NCBI RefSeq assembly: GCF_017815135.1
Contig: NZ_JAGJCF010000022.1
Coordinates: 1-64,000, forward strand
Length of the DNA stretch: 64,000 nucleotides
Direction of reading: 5' to 3'
Source of the DNA: Jiella mangrovi
Lineage (GTDB): Bacteria; Pseudomonadota; Alphaproteobacteria; Rhizobiales; Rhizobiaceae
In this document: piece by piece, positions 1 through 9,324 of the stretch
Layout: every line of letters begins with the position of its first letter
How positions within the stretch are numbered: position 1 is the first letter of the stretch
Program-made: the position numbers and the translations under genes
Notes under the pieces: model-generated
The model's input: only the letters and a program-made list of their open reading frames with translations
What the model was told of the DNA's origin: nothing
Database searches by the model: none

Positions 1-256
1 CAGCCTCATGCAACTGTTCAGGTTTCGAAGACGGCGCGGGAAGGGGCCATGCCAGGCACCGGTCTGCCTTGCGGACGACCAGGATTCTCTCGGCCTCCTT
101 CCCGCCTCCCACCATACACCAATTCGAACACACAGGATTCTCGGGACGGGGCCCGAGAATGACGAAGCGTCGAATGCTGCGCCTTATCGATCAAGTCGTG
201 GCCGGCCTTCGAGGATCGTGTCGTGCACACCGGCGTCCATTCGGACGCCCGCCTCG
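1..256. other. Window edge without a supportable gene
   Basis: This is the stretch downstream of the monooxygenase gene, at the edge of the window. Several open frames cross it, but none has a recognisable protein sequence or a convincing ribosome binding site. I see no RNA gene or repeat. Confidence 0.4.
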
Positions 257-2218
257 CTAGGCGGCGGCCGTTTCGGCCACGGACGTCTGCGCCTTCGCCG
301 GCAACAGGACGCCGGCGAAGAAGCCGGCGAGCGCCTCGTGGGCGTTGAGCGGCAGGACATGCGCGACATACTGGTCGGGGCGCACGATAACGAGGCAGCC
401 CTCCTGACGGGAGATGCCGCGCAGCGCGAAGATGTCCCGGCCGGGCGCGTCGTCCCGGCGGAAGGTCTTTTCGTAGTCGACGAGACCAAGCCGCCCCTTG
501 TTCGGCAACAGGATCGGCGGCAGCGTCTCGAGGGCGAGGTCCTTCGCCGCCTGCTGGAAGACCACGCGCAGATCGATCACCGCATCGATGTCGGATCCCG
601 GCGGGGTATGGCGAAGGATCGGGGAGGCGGGATCCGACGCGAGATAGCCGCACAGGGACCGGATCGCCGAGCCTTCCGCGGCCGGATCCGCGGTGGGGGC
701 GAAGGCGAAGAGCCGCCAGCGCGCATCGGCCCGGACGGTCTCGCCGAGTTCCATCGCCTTGGCGTCCGCAAGGCGGATCACCGGGGCGGAATGCAGTCGC
801 TCGCCGATGGGAAAGCCCGGAGCCAGTGACTGCCAGCTTGCATCACCCGTCAGCACCGACGGCTCGTAGGCGACGGACATGCCCGCGGTGTAACGGCCAT
901 GCTCGACGAAATAGCGCTGGAACTTCGGCGCTTCACCGGTGTCGGACGCGTCCGCGCTCGCCCGCTCGCTCATGATCTTCGACCATTCCCGGTCGAATTC
1001 AATGAGATCGCGCGCCACCGCCTGGCGCTCCTGCGAATAGCTCGAAAGCAGCTCCGGCGCCGAGCGGCCGGTCAGCACCGAGACGAGCTTCCAGCCGAGA
1101 TTGAAGGCGTCGCCCATCGAGACGTTCATGCCCTGGCCGGCCTTGGGGCTGTGGGTATGGCAGGCGTCGCCGGCGATGAAGATGCGCGGAAGCCGCGCGT
1201 CGTCCTCGCTCGTATCGTCGAACCGGTCGGTCAGGCGCTGGCCGATCTCGTAGACCGACCACCAGGCGACCTCCTTCACCGCGAAGTCATAGGGCCGGAA
1301 CGTCCGCTGTACGGCCTCGATGAGCCGATCGACGGTCACCTCGTCGCGGGCGAGCCGCTCACCCTTTCCGAGCGCGCCCAGCTCGACGTAGAACCGCAGG
1401 AGATAGCCGCCCTCGCGGGGAATGATGATGATGTTGCCGCCGCCCGAGGCCTGGATCAGCGTCTTGCAGCGGATGTCGGGAAAGTTCGTGACGGCAAGGA
1501 CGTCCATCACGCCCCAGGCCTGATTGGCGGAGTCGCCCTTGAGTTCGAGGCCCATGGCACGGCGCACGCCGCTGCGGGCGCCGTCGCAGCCGACCACGTA
1601 TCTGGCGCGCACGGTGACGGTCTCGTCGCGATCGGCGTCGCGGCCTTCAGCGGTCTCGGCGACCCGCTTCAGCGTGACCGTGACGGGATAGTCGCCGCCT
1701 TCCGGATCACGCGTCACGTCGACGACTTCGAGGCCGTAGTCCGGCACCAGCCGCGACGGCGATTTCGCCATCACCTGAAGATACATGTCGTGGACGCGCG
1801 CCTGGTTGAGGATCATGTGCGGCATCTCGGAGAGGCCGTCCTCGACGTCCTTGATGCGGCCCGAGCGCAGGATGTGCTCCGGCTTGTCGGGATCGGCCTT
1901 CCAGAAGGTCGTCTCGTTCACCCAGTAGCCCTGGCGCTTCACGGTGTCGGCGAAGCCGAAGGCCTCAAACATCTCCATCGAGCGGCACGAGATGCCGTCC
2001 GCCTGGCCCTTTTCCATCGGGCCGGGCTTTTGTTCGACGATCCGTGTCGTGATTTCAGGAAAGGCGGAGAGCTGCGCGGCGAGCGTCAGTCCGGCGGGCC
2101 CGCAGCCGACGATGAGAACGTCGACGTGGTCGGGAAGCTTTGATGCGGCGGGCCGGCCGGGCGCTGCGGGAGCCTTGTCCGGATCGCCGGGGCGAAAGCC
2201 GTCGAGATGGTATTGCAT
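257..2218 (-). CDS. FAD-dependent aromatic ring monooxygenase (phenol 2-monooxygenase / 3-hydroxybenzoate 4-monooxygenase family)
   Basis: A 653-residue class A flavoprotein hydroxylase, expected to insert one oxygen atom into a phenolic ring using NAD(P)H and O2 in the cytoplasm. Visible motifs are the dinucleotide-binding GCGPAG at residues 38-43, the CDG motif near 211-213, and the GD motif in AGDACHTHSP near 350-358 that contacts FAD ribityl. The C-terminal third (about 430-640) matches in length the thioredoxin-like domain of phenol hydroxylase and MobA. The start has a GGGAGG ribosome binding site. A marR gene is divergent, so induction by an aromatic compound is likely. The exact substrate cannot be read from the sequence; no ring-cleavage gene lies nearby in this window. 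Confidence 0.88.
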   Translation of the reverse strand: MQYHLDGFRPGDPDKAPAAPGRPAASKLPDHVDVLIVGCGPAGLTLAAQLSAFPEITTRIVEQKPGPMEKGQADGISCRSMEMFEAFGFADTVKRQGYWVNETTFWKADPDKPEHILRSGRIKDVEDGLSEMPHMILNQARVHDMYLQVMAKSPSRLVPDYGLEVVDVTRDPEGGDYPVTVTLKRVAETAEGRDADRDETVTVRARYVVGCDGARSGVRRAMGLELKGDSANQAWGVMDVLAVTNFPDIRCKTLIQASGGGNIIIIPREGGYLLRFYVELGALGKGERLARDEVTVDRLIEAVQRTFRPYDFAVKEVAWWSVYEIGQRLTDRFDDTSEDDARLPRIFIAGDACHTHSPKAGQGMNVSMGDAFNLGWKLVSVLTGRSAPELLSSYSQERQAVARDLIEFDREWSKIMSERASADASDTGEAPKFQRYFVEHGRYTAGMSVAYEPSVLTGDASWQSLAPGFPIGERLHSAPVIRLADAKAMELGETVRADARWRLFAFAPTADPAAEGSAIRSLCGYLASDPASPILRHTPPGSDIDAVIDLRVVFQQAAKDLALETLPPILLPNKGRLGLVDYEKTFRRDDAPGRDIFALRGISRQEGCLVIVRPDQYVAHVLPLNAHEALAGFFAGVLLPAKAQTSVAETAAA

Positions 2219-2233
2219 GGATCCTCCCAGAGT

Positions 2234-2296
2234 TAATATGTGTACTTACTATAGACCTTCGGCGTGGCCAGGGCAAGGTGATACGTGTACATATCA
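2234..2296. promoter_or_regulatory. Paired MarR-type operators in the divergent promoter region
   Basis: Two related elements lie between the divergent monooxygenase and marR genes. At 2279-2296 TGATACGTGTACATATCA is a near-perfect palindrome with five matching bases on each flank. At 2236-2251 a second copy shares the core ATATGTGTAC. The two GTGTAC cores are 45 bp apart (2240-2245 and 2285-2290). Their position between the genes suggests that the regulator controls both promoters. That binding is an inference from position and symmetry. Confidence 0.6.
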
Positions 2297-2330
2297 TTGC
2301 GACAGGGGACATGAGCGAGGGGAATGAGAG

Positions 2331-2789
2331 TTGCCGGAAGAGAGGAAGGGCTCGGCGAGCCTGGCGTTGCCGGGCCATCTGATCCGCAGGCTGCATCAGG
2401 TGTCGACGATGGTGTTCCACAGCCGCGTCGAGGCGGCGGGATACGACATCACGCCGGTTCAGTTCTCCGCCCTCGACGCGCTCGCCCATAATCCGGAGAT
2501 CGATCAGAAGGGGCTTGCCAAGCTCGTCGCAAAAGACCGCGCCACCCTCGGCTCGGTCCTCGAGCGGCTGGAGCAGAAGGGCCTCGTCGACCGCCGTGTC
2601 AGCCCACAGGACAAGCGGGCGAGGGTGCTTGCCTTGACGCCGGAGGGGGAGGCGGTCCTCGCCAAGCTGCTCCCGGTGGTCATGTCCCTGCAGAGGGACA
2701 TTCTTCCGGGGCTCGACGAGGAGGAGTACCGGCAGTTCATCGCGCTGGCCGCGAAGGTTTCGTCCGTCGCAGCTGCAGGAGAGGGCTGA
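2331..2789 (+). CDS. MarR family transcriptional regulator
   Basis: A 152-residue winged-helix regulator. Residues about 45-110 show the MarR helix-turn-helix and wing, with the stretch LAKLVAKDRATLGSVLERLE followed by GLVDRRVSPQDKRARVLALT. It probably represses the divergent monooxygenase gene and is released by an aromatic ligand, as is usual for this family. The likely start is TTG at 2331, preceded by a purine-rich GAGGGGAATGAGAG. The ATG codons at 2311 and 2324 are in other frames, so no in-frame ATG gives a full-length protein. Confidence 0.85.
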   Translation: MPEERKGSASLALPGHLIRRLHQVSTMVFHSRVEAAGYDITPVQFSALDALAHNPEIDQKGLAKLVAKDRATLGSVLERLEQKGLVDRRVSPQDKRARVLALTPEGEAVLAKLLPVVMSLQRDILPGLDEEEYRQFIALAAKVSSVAAAGEG

Positions 2790-2838
2790 TCGCGCCGGCT
2801 GCACATGGTGCGGCACGATGCGCAGATTCCATAGGGTA

Positions 2839-2876
2839 GAGCGTCCTCAGTGCGTCCATTCTGACGCACGGCGCTC
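2839..2876. terminator. Hairpin between convergent marR and lysR
   Basis: A 7-bp perfect stem GTGCGTC/GACGCAC with a six-base loop (2850-2869) is nested in an outer GAGCG/CGCTC pairing. It sits between the 3' ends of two convergent genes, so it may terminate both transcripts. There is no T-tract on either side, which makes the call tentative. Confidence 0.35.
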
Positions 2877-2942
2877 CAGGCTACGGATTTCGGGCCGCAG
2901 GCCGCTCGTTCCAAAGGCTTCGCCCGCGCAGTCCCGTAAATC

Positions 2943-3821
2943 TCACGGCCTGTCGCCGGTCAGCTCTCGCAGGAGTGGATTGGGAAATTGGCGTTTGAGC
3001 GTCACGGCATAGAAGGTCTCGGACATCTGAGGGAACTGATCGACTTCCAGAAGCTCGCCGCGTTGCAATTCGTCTTTCACGACGATCGGCGGCACGATGG
3101 CAAGACCGACGCCCTCCCGCGCGAGGAGGCGGATCATGGCCATGTCGTCGACCTCGGCGGCGATGCGGGGGCGAATGTGCAGGCGATCGAACAGCGCGTC
3201 GAGCCCGGATCGGATGCTGCTGTCGATCGTCGGCAGGACGAGCGGTTGGCGTGAGAGCAGCTCTTCGAAGGTGGATCCGTTGCCGAGCCGTTCCGGTGTT
3301 CCGATGAGGCTGACGGGCTGTTCGGCGATCGCGTGGGAAATCCACGGTGTGGCCGCGTCGCGTGGTGGCGAGATCGTCGCGAGAACCACATCGAGCCGGT
3401 GTGCCTCAAGGTTCTTCAAAAGGTCGCCGAGGGCGCCCGAACGGATGACGATCTCGACGTCGTTGCGGCCGAGCAGCGGCTGGAGATATCCGATCTGGAA
3501 ATTCCTGGAGAGCGTCGCCTGCGACCCGACCCGCAGCACCCGGCGCTGGTCGGACGTTCGCCCGCGAAGGGTGTTCACGAGCTCATCCCCGGCAGCGAAG
3601 ATCGCGTCGGCATGGTCGAGGGCGATCTGCCCCGCCTCGGTCAGGACCAGCGAGCGTCCCTGCCGATCGAACAGATTCTGCCCCAGGCGTTCCTCGAGCT
3701 GGCGGATCTGCGTCGACACCGCCGACTGCGACACGTTCAGGCGCTCGGCCGCGCGGGTGAGATTGCCGTCGCGGGCGACGGTCCGGAAATAGCGGAGGTG
3801 GTGAAAGTTCAGTTCGCTCAT
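2943..3821 (-). CDS. LysR family regulator divergent from the dab genes
   Basis: A 292-residue LysR-type regulator. The N-terminal winged helix-turn-helix (residues 5-63) contains LTRAAERLNVSQSAVSTQIR, and the rest is a periplasmic-binding-protein-like effector domain. It diverges from the fused dabBA gene, and LysR genes often control the operon they diverge from, so it is the probable regulator of inorganic carbon uptake here. It is not clearly CbbR; the effector domain is too divergent to assign by eye. No Shine-Dalgarno sequence precedes the ATG, because the space is taken by a perfect palindrome two bases upstream of the start. Confidence 0.88.
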   Translation of the reverse strand: MSELNFHHLRYFRTVARDGNLTRAAERLNVSQSAVSTQIRQLEERLGQNLFDRQGRSLVLTEAGQIALDHADAIFAAGDELVNTLRGRTSDQRRVLRVGSQATLSRNFQIGYLQPLLGRNDVEIVIRSGALGDLLKNLEAHRLDVVLATISPPRDAATPWISHAIAEQPVSLIGTPERLGNGSTFEELLSRQPLVLPTIDSSIRSGLDALFDRLHIRPRIAAEVDDMAMIRLLAREGVGLAIVPPIVVKDELQRGELLEVDQFPQMSETFYAVTLKRQFPNPLLRELTGDRP

Positions 3822-3823
3822 AC

Positions 3824-3842
3824 CGTTCTGTTAAACAGAACG
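3824..3842. promoter_or_regulatory. Perfect 19-bp palindrome between lysR and dabBA
   Basis: CGTTCTGTTAAACAGAACG has two perfect 9-bp arms around a single central A. It begins two bases upstream of the lysR start codon and ends 88 bp before the dabBA start. It is probably the autoregulatory LysR site. Its position replaces the ribosome binding site expected for lysR. An mRNA hairpin that blocks lysR translation is the alternative reading. Confidence 0.6.
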
Positions 3843-3930
3843 ATATCGCAATGACAATGTATTTTTCTTAAAGCGCAGCGGAGCTTACGACACCGGGCAG
3901 ATCTCCGACTTTCAACAAAGCGAGCTGTCC

Positions 3931-6900
3931 ATGACCTATGATCTGGCTTTGGCGATCGGCCCCGCCGCTCTCCTTCTGGCCGCAACTTTCGCCTTCTGTC
4001 TTCCGGGGCGCCGCCAACCCCTCGTCGCCAGAACCGCCGAGGCGGCGACGATCCTTGCCTTCGGCGCATCGGCCGTCTCGGCCATCCTGTTGATCGCCCA
4101 TGGCGCAAACACCGGTCCGGTCATCGGCCTTGGCGGTATCGGATACTCGGCGCGGCTCGATCTGGTGAGCGCGACGATGTCGATGCTCGTCGCCTTCGTC
4201 GGCTGGATCGTGATCCGGTATTCGGCCTCCTATCTCGACGGCGAGGCGCGGCAGGGGGCTTTCCTCGGCTGGATGATGACGACGCTCGCCACCGTGCTGC
4301 TGCTCGTTCAGGCCGGCAATCTCGTTCACTTCGTCCTCGCCTGGATCGCCACCAGCATGTGCCTGCACCGGCTGCTCCTCTTCTACGGTGATCGCGTTCA
4401 GGCCCGGCGCGCCGCTCGCAAGAAATACATCATCGCGCGGATCGGTGACGTCGCTTTGATCGGCGCGGCCCTCCTGCTCTATGGCGGCTACGGCACGCTG
4501 GACATCGCGTCGATCCTGTCCGCTGCAAAGGCTGGCGATGCGCCTTCCGGCATCGTCTGGGCCGCGGGCTTGCTGGCGCTCGCGGCGGTGCTGAAATCGG
4601 CGCAGTTCCCATCCCATGGCTGGCTGACGGAGGTGATGGAAACGCCGACGCCGGTTTCGGCGCTGCTGCATGCCGGTGTCGTCAATGGCGGCGGGTTTCT
4701 GCTCATCCGCTTCGCCGACGTCATGCTGCTTTCTCCGGGCGTCCTGGCCGTGCTGGTCATGATCGGCGGCTTCACCGCGCTCTTCGGCGGCCTTGCGATG
4801 CTCTCGCAGTCGGGCGTGAAGAACTCGCTCGCCTGGTCGACGATCGCCCAGATGGGGTTCATGACGATGCAGTGCGGGCTCGGCCTGTTTCCGCTGGCGC
4901 TCCTGCACATCGTCGCGCACTCGCTCTACAAGGCCCATGCCTTCCTGACGTCGGGAACGGCCGTCGATCTGGTGGCTTCGCTTCGCCGGCCGGGCCCGAT
5001 CGCCATCCCCAACGGCCGGGCGGTGCTGCGGGCCTTTGCGCTGGCGCTGGCGATCTATGCGGTGATCGGTTTCGCCTTCGGCTTCGATCACAAGTCACCG
5101 CAGGCGATCGCCCTCGGCGCCATCCTGATCTTCGGCGTCGCCTATCTGCTCGCCCAGGGTCTGGCCGATGCCGCGCCGCGGGTGCTGACCCGGCAGACCG
5201 CGCTCTATGCCGTCGGCGCCTCCGTCAGCTACTTCGCGCTGCAATCTGCCGCCGAGTGGCTGGCCAAGGGCGCGCTGCCGCCGACGCCGGCGCCCGGTGC
5301 CCTGGAATGGGGGCTGATCGTCCTCGCCGTTCTGAGCTTCGGCGTCGTCGCTGTGGCGCAGGCGATGTTCCCGCTCTGGTCGGATCATCCGGCGGCCGCG
5401 GGCCTGCGGGTGCATCTGACCAACGGCCTTTATGCCAATGCGCTCTTCGATCGGCTCATGGACAACTGGTCGACGGGCGATGCTCCCCTCGGCGCAAAAG
5501 AGGAGACCGCGCTGGACGAAGACCTCGTTCCGGCCGGTAAGATCGGCGACGGCGCGCTCGAAGCGGCCGCGGACGCAGCCGCGCGGCAGATCCCGCCGCT
5601 GTGGCCGCTGTCGTCGTCCGTCGCCGTCAACCCGTTCCTCGGGCAGACGACACAGACGCTCGCGGAGACCGGCGCGCGGCTTGCCCGCCTGGGCGACACC
5701 CCCGTCACGATGAAGCGGTCCTGGTATCGCGACAGGATCGCCGCGGGCACGATCGGGGAGGGGGACCTCGCCGCGGCGCTTCAAGCTTCACCGCATGCCA
5801 ATGCTCCGGCGAACGTCATGGCGCTGAGGGCAGCCGCCGCCAAAGAGCGGCCCGAGCCCGGCGCGCTGCCGACGATCGCCGAACTCGCGGCGCGGGCGAC
5901 GGCAGTCGACTGGCCGGGGATCATCTCGGACCGCTTCGGCCTCTGGGCCGGTGGCTATCTCGATCAGGGCCAGGCGTTGTGGGCGGCGCCGCGGGGCAGA
6001 TCGGCCTGGGCGGCGTGGTGCGCCTACGCGACGCACGATCTGACGCCCGAGATCATGGGGCTGAAAGGCTTTGCGGCCTTCGTCGCCGATGCGCCGGAAA
6101 GACCCGGCGAAGCAGTGGCGCGGGCCGCCCGGCGGCTCGGCCTCACCGATGCGGCCCTCGACAGCTATTTCCACCAGTTGCTGCTGTCCCTCGGCGGATG
6201 GGCGCAATATGCCCGCTACGAGCTGTGGCGCGCCGAGCTGGCGGGAGGCACGGATTCGACGCTGCTGGACATGCTGGCGATCCGGCTTATGTGGGAAGAG
6301 GCGCTGCTGGCCCGGCACGAGGCGGCGATCGGCAGCGAATGGGCGGCCGTCCGCAGCGTTCACGAGACGCCGATCGTTCCCTCGCAGGACGACGTCGTCG
6401 ACGAGATCCTGCAGGAGGCCGCCGAGCGCGCTGTCCAGCGTGAACTTGCCGGCACACTTGAAAGCGTCACCCCGATCGCTCGCGAAAGCCGCCCGGCGAT
6501 GCAGGCCGCCTTCTGCATCGACGTTCGCTCCGAGGTCTTCCGGCGGGCGCTCGAGGCGGTGAGCCCATCGATCAGGACTCTGGGTTTCGCCGGTTTCTTC
6601 GGCGTCTCGACGAGCCACCGGCGCTTCGCCTCGGACGTGGTGGAACGGCGGTTCCCCGTCCTGCTCAACCCTGCCGTCGGCTCGGCGTCTGGCGGGCAGG
6701 ACGACGCCGACGACGATCTCGCGACCCGTTACAGGGCGCGGGCGAAACGCGCCTGGGGCCGGTTCAAGCTGGCGGCCGTTTCGTCCTTTGCTTTCGTCGA
6801 GGCGACGGGGCCGGTCTATGTGGGCAAGCTGTTGCGCGATGGTCTGAACCTTCACCACCACGCGGCGCCGAACGATCCGGCGCCGCGTTTCGAGCCCGAA

Positions 6901-7938
6901 CTCGACCTCGAAAGCCGCATCGCCGCGGCGGAGACCGTCTTGCGGGCTATGTCTTTGACCGACGGTTTCGCCCGGATCGTCCTCCTCGTCGGGCATGGCG
7001 CGCATGTCGTGAATAACCCTCATGCCAGCGGGCTGCATTGCGGGGCCTGCGGCGGCTATTCCGGCGACGTCAACGTGCGGCTGCTCGCGGGCCTATTGAA
7101 CGATCCGAAGGTGCGCAGCGGCCTCGCCGCGCGGGGCCTCGTGCTGCCGGACGACACCCTGTTCGTCGGTGCGCTGCACGACACGACGACGGATCGGGTG
7201 ACGATCTACGAAGCCGACGTCGCTGCCAACGACCATGCCGCCGATCTCGTCCAGATCCGCAAATGGCTCGACGAGGCCGGCAGGCTCGCACGCGGCGAGC
7301 GGGCTCTGCGGCTGCCGGGGGCGTGCCATGAGGGCGACATTGAGCTGCGCTCGCGCAACTGGGCGGAGGTGCGTCCCGAATGGGGGCTCGCGGGATGCAA
7401 GGCCTTCGTCGCCGCGCCCCGCAACCGGACCGTCGGTCGCAGCCTGGAGGGGCGCGCCTTCCTGCACGACTACGGCTGGCGTCAGGACAGTGAGCGCGGC
7501 TTCCCGGTGCTCGAGCTGATCATGACCGCGCCCGTCGTCGTGGCGAGCTGGATCAGCCTGCAATATTACGGCTCGACGGTCGCGCCCGAGACCTTCGGCG
7601 CGGGCAACAAGCTCCTCCACAACGTCGTCGGCGGCATCGGCGTCTTCGAAGGCAATGGCGGTCTTTTGCGGGCCGGATTGCCCTGGCAGTCGATCCATGA
7701 CGGCGAGGCCTATGTCCACGACCCCTTGCGGCTTTCGGTCTGCATCGAAGCGCCGCGGGAGGCGATGAACGACATCCTGGCGCGCCACGAAGGCGTCCGG
7801 GCGCTCTTCGACAATCGCTGGCTCCACCTCTTTGCCCTCGACGAACGGGGACGGCTCGCATGGCGCTATGCTGGCGGGCTCGAATGGGAGCCGGTGGAGA
7901 CTTCGGCAATGGCCGCTGATCTGGAGGACGTCGCATGA
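3931..7938 (+). CDS. dabBA: Fused DabB-DabA inorganic carbon transporter (NuoL-like proton channel joined to DUF2309)
   Basis: A 1335-residue protein joining two parts normally encoded by adjacent genes. Residues about 1-520 form a polytopic membrane domain of the NuoL/Mrp antiporter family, with the signature [20 protein letters not shown] followed by VSALLHAG. After a linker (about 520-545) the DUF2309/DabA part begins at [19 protein letters not shown]. Putative zinc and catalytic residues of the beta-carbonic-anhydrase-like site are visible: C862 and D864 in CIDVRSE, H1022 in GHGAH, and C1037 in HCGACGG. The 15-residue H-to-C spacing equals the one I recall for characterised DabA. In known DAB systems DabA hydrates CO2, driven by proton flow through DabB. 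The frame is open throughout, so the fusion is not a sequencing join visible here. A LysR gene diverges upstream. Confidence 0.9.
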   Translation: MTYDLALAIGPAALLLAATFAFCLPGRRQPLVARTAEAATILAFGASAVSAILLIAHGANTGPVIGLGGIGYSARLDLVSATMSMLVAFVGWIVIRYSASYLDGEARQGAFLGWMMTTLATVLLLVQAGNLVHFVLAWIATSMCLHRLLLFYGDRVQARRAARKKYIIARIGDVALIGAALLLYGGYGTLDIASILSAAKAGDAPSGIVWAAGLLALAAVLKSAQFPSHGWLTEVMETPTPVSALLHAGVVNGGGFLLIRFADVMLLSPGVLAVLVMIGGFTALFGGLAMLSQSGVKNSLAWSTIAQMGFMTMQCGLGLFPLALLHIVAHSLYKAHAFLTSGTAVDLVASLRRPGPIAIPNGRAVLRAFALALAIYAVIGFAFGFDHKSPQAIALGAILIFGVAYLLAQGLADAAPRVLTRQTALYAVGASVSYFALQSAAEWLAKGALPPTPAPGALEWGLIVLAVLSFGVVAVAQAMFPLWSDHPAAAGLRVHLTNGLYANALFDRLMDNWSTGDAPLGAKEETALDEDLVPAGKIGDGALEAAADAAARQIPPLWPLSSSVAVNPFLGQTTQTLAETGARLARLGDTPVTMKRSWYRDRIAAGTIGEGDLAAALQASPHANAPANVMALRAAAAKERPEPGALPTIAELAARATAVDWPGIISDRFGLWAGGYLDQGQALWAAPRGRSAWAAWCAYATHDLTPEIMGLKGFAAFVADAPERPGEAVARAARRLGLTDAALDSYFHQLLLSLGGWAQYARYELWRAELAGGTDSTLLDMLAIRLMWEEALLARHEAAIGSEWAAVRSVHETPIVPSQDDVVDEILQEAAERAVQRELAGTLESVTPIARESRPAMQAAFCIDVRSEVFRRALEAVSPSIRTLGFAGFFGVSTSHRRFASDVVERRFPVLLNPAVGSASGGQDDADDDLATRYRARAKRAWGRFKLAAVSSFAFVEATGPVYVGKLLRDGLNLHHHAAPNDPAPRFEPELDLESRIAAAETVLRAMSLTDGFARIVLLVGHGAHVVNNPHASGLHCGACGGYSGDVNVRLLAGLLNDPKVRSGLAARGLVLPDDTLFVGALHDTTTDRVTIYEADVAANDHAADLVQIRKWLDEAGRLARGERALRLPGACHEGDIELRSRNWAEVRPEWGLAGCKAFVAAPRNRTVGRSLEGRAFLHDYGWRQDSERGFPVLELIMTAPVVVASWISLQYYGSTVAPETFGAGNKLLHNVVGGIGVFEGNGGLLRAGLPWQSIHDGEAYVHDPLRLSVCIEAPREAMNDILARHEGVRALFDNRWLHLFALDERGRLAWRYAGGLEWEPVETSAMAADLEDVA

Positions 7939-8111
7939 CCATCCGTCAGACAGGATCCCGGCTTTCGCTTCTCGCCGGGCCGGGCGCCGGCGATCTCCCG
8001 TCGGTCGTCGACGTGACACTCCCCGCCCGGACGCGCGAGCGCCCGGGCAGGATCGCGGGCAGCGCCGATGCCGGCTCGCTGGAGCCGCAGCAGCGGCAAG
8101 GGAGCTTTTGA
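7935..8111 (+). CDS. Small protein of unknown function in the dab operon (58 aa)
   Basis: A 58-residue open frame whose ATG overlaps the dabBA stop codon (ATGA), which suggests translational coupling. It ends one base before the ATG of the next gene. The product begins [17 protein letters not shown], is rich in Gly, Pro, Arg and Ser, and has no membrane segment or cysteine. I do not recognise it. The tight packing is the main support. It could instead be a non-coding spacer that happens to be open. Confidence 0.45.
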   Translation: MTIRQTGSRLSLLAGPGAGDLPSVVDVTLPARTRERPGRIAGSADAGSLEPQQRQGSF

Positions 8112-8112
8112 G

Positions 8113-8979
8113 ATGGCGCCGCCGGCTCACTATTCGCTTCAGGGCAAGCGCGCCGCACTCGCCACCATGCATGGCAAGGAGCGGGTGATCGCGCCTTTGC
8201 TCGAAGGAGCACTGGGACTTCATGTCAGCGTGCCGCAAGGGGTCGACACGGATCGGTTCGGCACGTTCAGCCGCGAGATCGAGCGGACGGGAAGCCAGCT
8301 CGATGCGGCGCGCCGCAAGATCCTCGCCGCTTTCGATGCCGACCCCGATGCGGATGTCGCGATTGCCAGCGAGGGCAGCTTCGGCCCGCATCCCGTCTAT
8401 TTCTTCGCGGCGCTGGGGAGCGAGATCGTGGTCCTTCAAGACCGCCGATCGGGCCTCGAACTGATCGGTCGCCAGGCCGACCTGAAGACCAATTTCGGCC
8501 ATGTGACCACTCGCTCGGTTGACGACGCCGCAGCTTTTGCCGAGCGGATCGGGTTTCCTGAGCATGGGGTGATCGTGATCGGCACGTCGGGCGGCGACCC
8601 GGCACCCGAGCGATATCTTCGCAAGGACGTGTCGAGCCTCGAAGAACTGGCGGCGAGCGTGAACGAAGCCATCGCCGCATGCGGGGAGGCCCATGTCGAG
8701 GCCGATATGCGCGCCCATCGCAATCCGACGCGCATGCGCGCGATCAGACGGGCGACCGTCGACCTCGTCCGTGTTTGCCGGTCGCTCTGTCCCCGGTGCG
8801 CGCGCCCCGGCTTCGTCGTTACCGAGACGCTTGCCGGCCTGCCCTGCGACTGGTGCGGCACCGCGACGAATGCCGTTCGGGCAGAGGTCTCCGTTTGTGC
8901 CGGCTGCCGGTATCGCGCCGAGAATCCCGTCGCGGCGGCGGTGGCCGATCCAGGCCATTGCCCACGCTGCAATCCGTAG
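8113..8979 (+). CDS. DUF6671-like protein with C-terminal double zinc ribbon, dab operon
   Basis: A 288-residue soluble protein. The N-terminal part (about 10-190) contains ATMHGKERVIAPLL and a VIVIGTSGG stretch. The C-terminal 70 residues hold four CxxC pairs (CPRC, CDWC, CAGC, CPRC), expected to form two zinc ribbons. I believe this is the DUF6671 family, which tends to occur beside DUF2309 genes, but that assignment is from memory. A GGGAG sequence eight bases before the ATG supports this start over an ATG at 8068. The place in the operon suggests an accessory or regulatory part in inorganic carbon uptake; the biochemical role is unknown. Confidence 0.75.
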   Translation: MAPPAHYSLQGKRAALATMHGKERVIAPLLEGALGLHVSVPQGVDTDRFGTFSREIERTGSQLDAARRKILAAFDADPDADVAIASEGSFGPHPVYFFAALGSEIVVLQDRRSGLELIGRQADLKTNFGHVTTRSVDDAAAFAERIGFPEHGVIVIGTSGGDPAPERYLRKDVSSLEELAASVNEAIAACGEAHVEADMRAHRNPTRMRAIRRATVDLVRVCRSLCPRCARPGFVVTETLAGLPCDWCGTATNAVRAEVSVCAGCRYRAENPVAAAVADPGHCPRCNP

Positions 8980-9001
8980 GATCTGTCGGAAGGAGACCGA
9001 G

Positions 9002-9250
9002 ATGGAAACGCAGGATCCCCATGAACTGGTTTTGAAAGACGTCGACGATCAGATCGACTGGGTGCTGGAAAATCAAAGAATGAGCGCGTGGCTGCGACAA
9101 TCGCTGCGAAGCGCAAGGGATCGCGATCCTGTCGATATTCTGAACGATCTGTATCTCCTCTCTTACCTCCTGAAACGAAGAGCCGATGCACAGATCGCGA
9201 AGAGCTTGTCGTTACAGGGTGCCGCAATGAGGAGGCACAAGGCGGGCTGA
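9002..9250 (+). CDS. Small acidic-start helical protein, dab operon (82 aa)
   Basis: An 82-residue protein beginning METQDPHELVLKDVDDQIDW, preceded by a very good AAGGAG ribosome binding site and only 22 bases after the zinc-ribbon gene. It is predicted mostly helical (IDWVLENQRMSAWLRQSL, then ILNDLYLLSYLLKRRADAQI), without membrane segments or signal peptide. I do not recognise a family. As the last gene of the dabBA operon it is a candidate small partner of the transporter. Confidence 0.7.
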   Translation: METQDPHELVLKDVDDQIDWVLENQRMSAWLRQSLRSARDRDPVDILNDLYLLSYLLKRRADAQIAKSLSLQGAAMRRHKAG

Positions 9251-9324
9251 AGTCGGCGTACGGAGGAAACATAGCCTCGCAAGACGGCTAGGGTGCCCAA
9301 ACGCCGCGCCGGGTGCTCGATGGA

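Noticed and set aside
899-2143. A 414-residue plus-strand frame opposite the flavin monooxygenase
   Set aside because: The minus strand encodes an intact flavoprotein with all FAD motifs. The plus-strand frame matches no family and has antisense composition.
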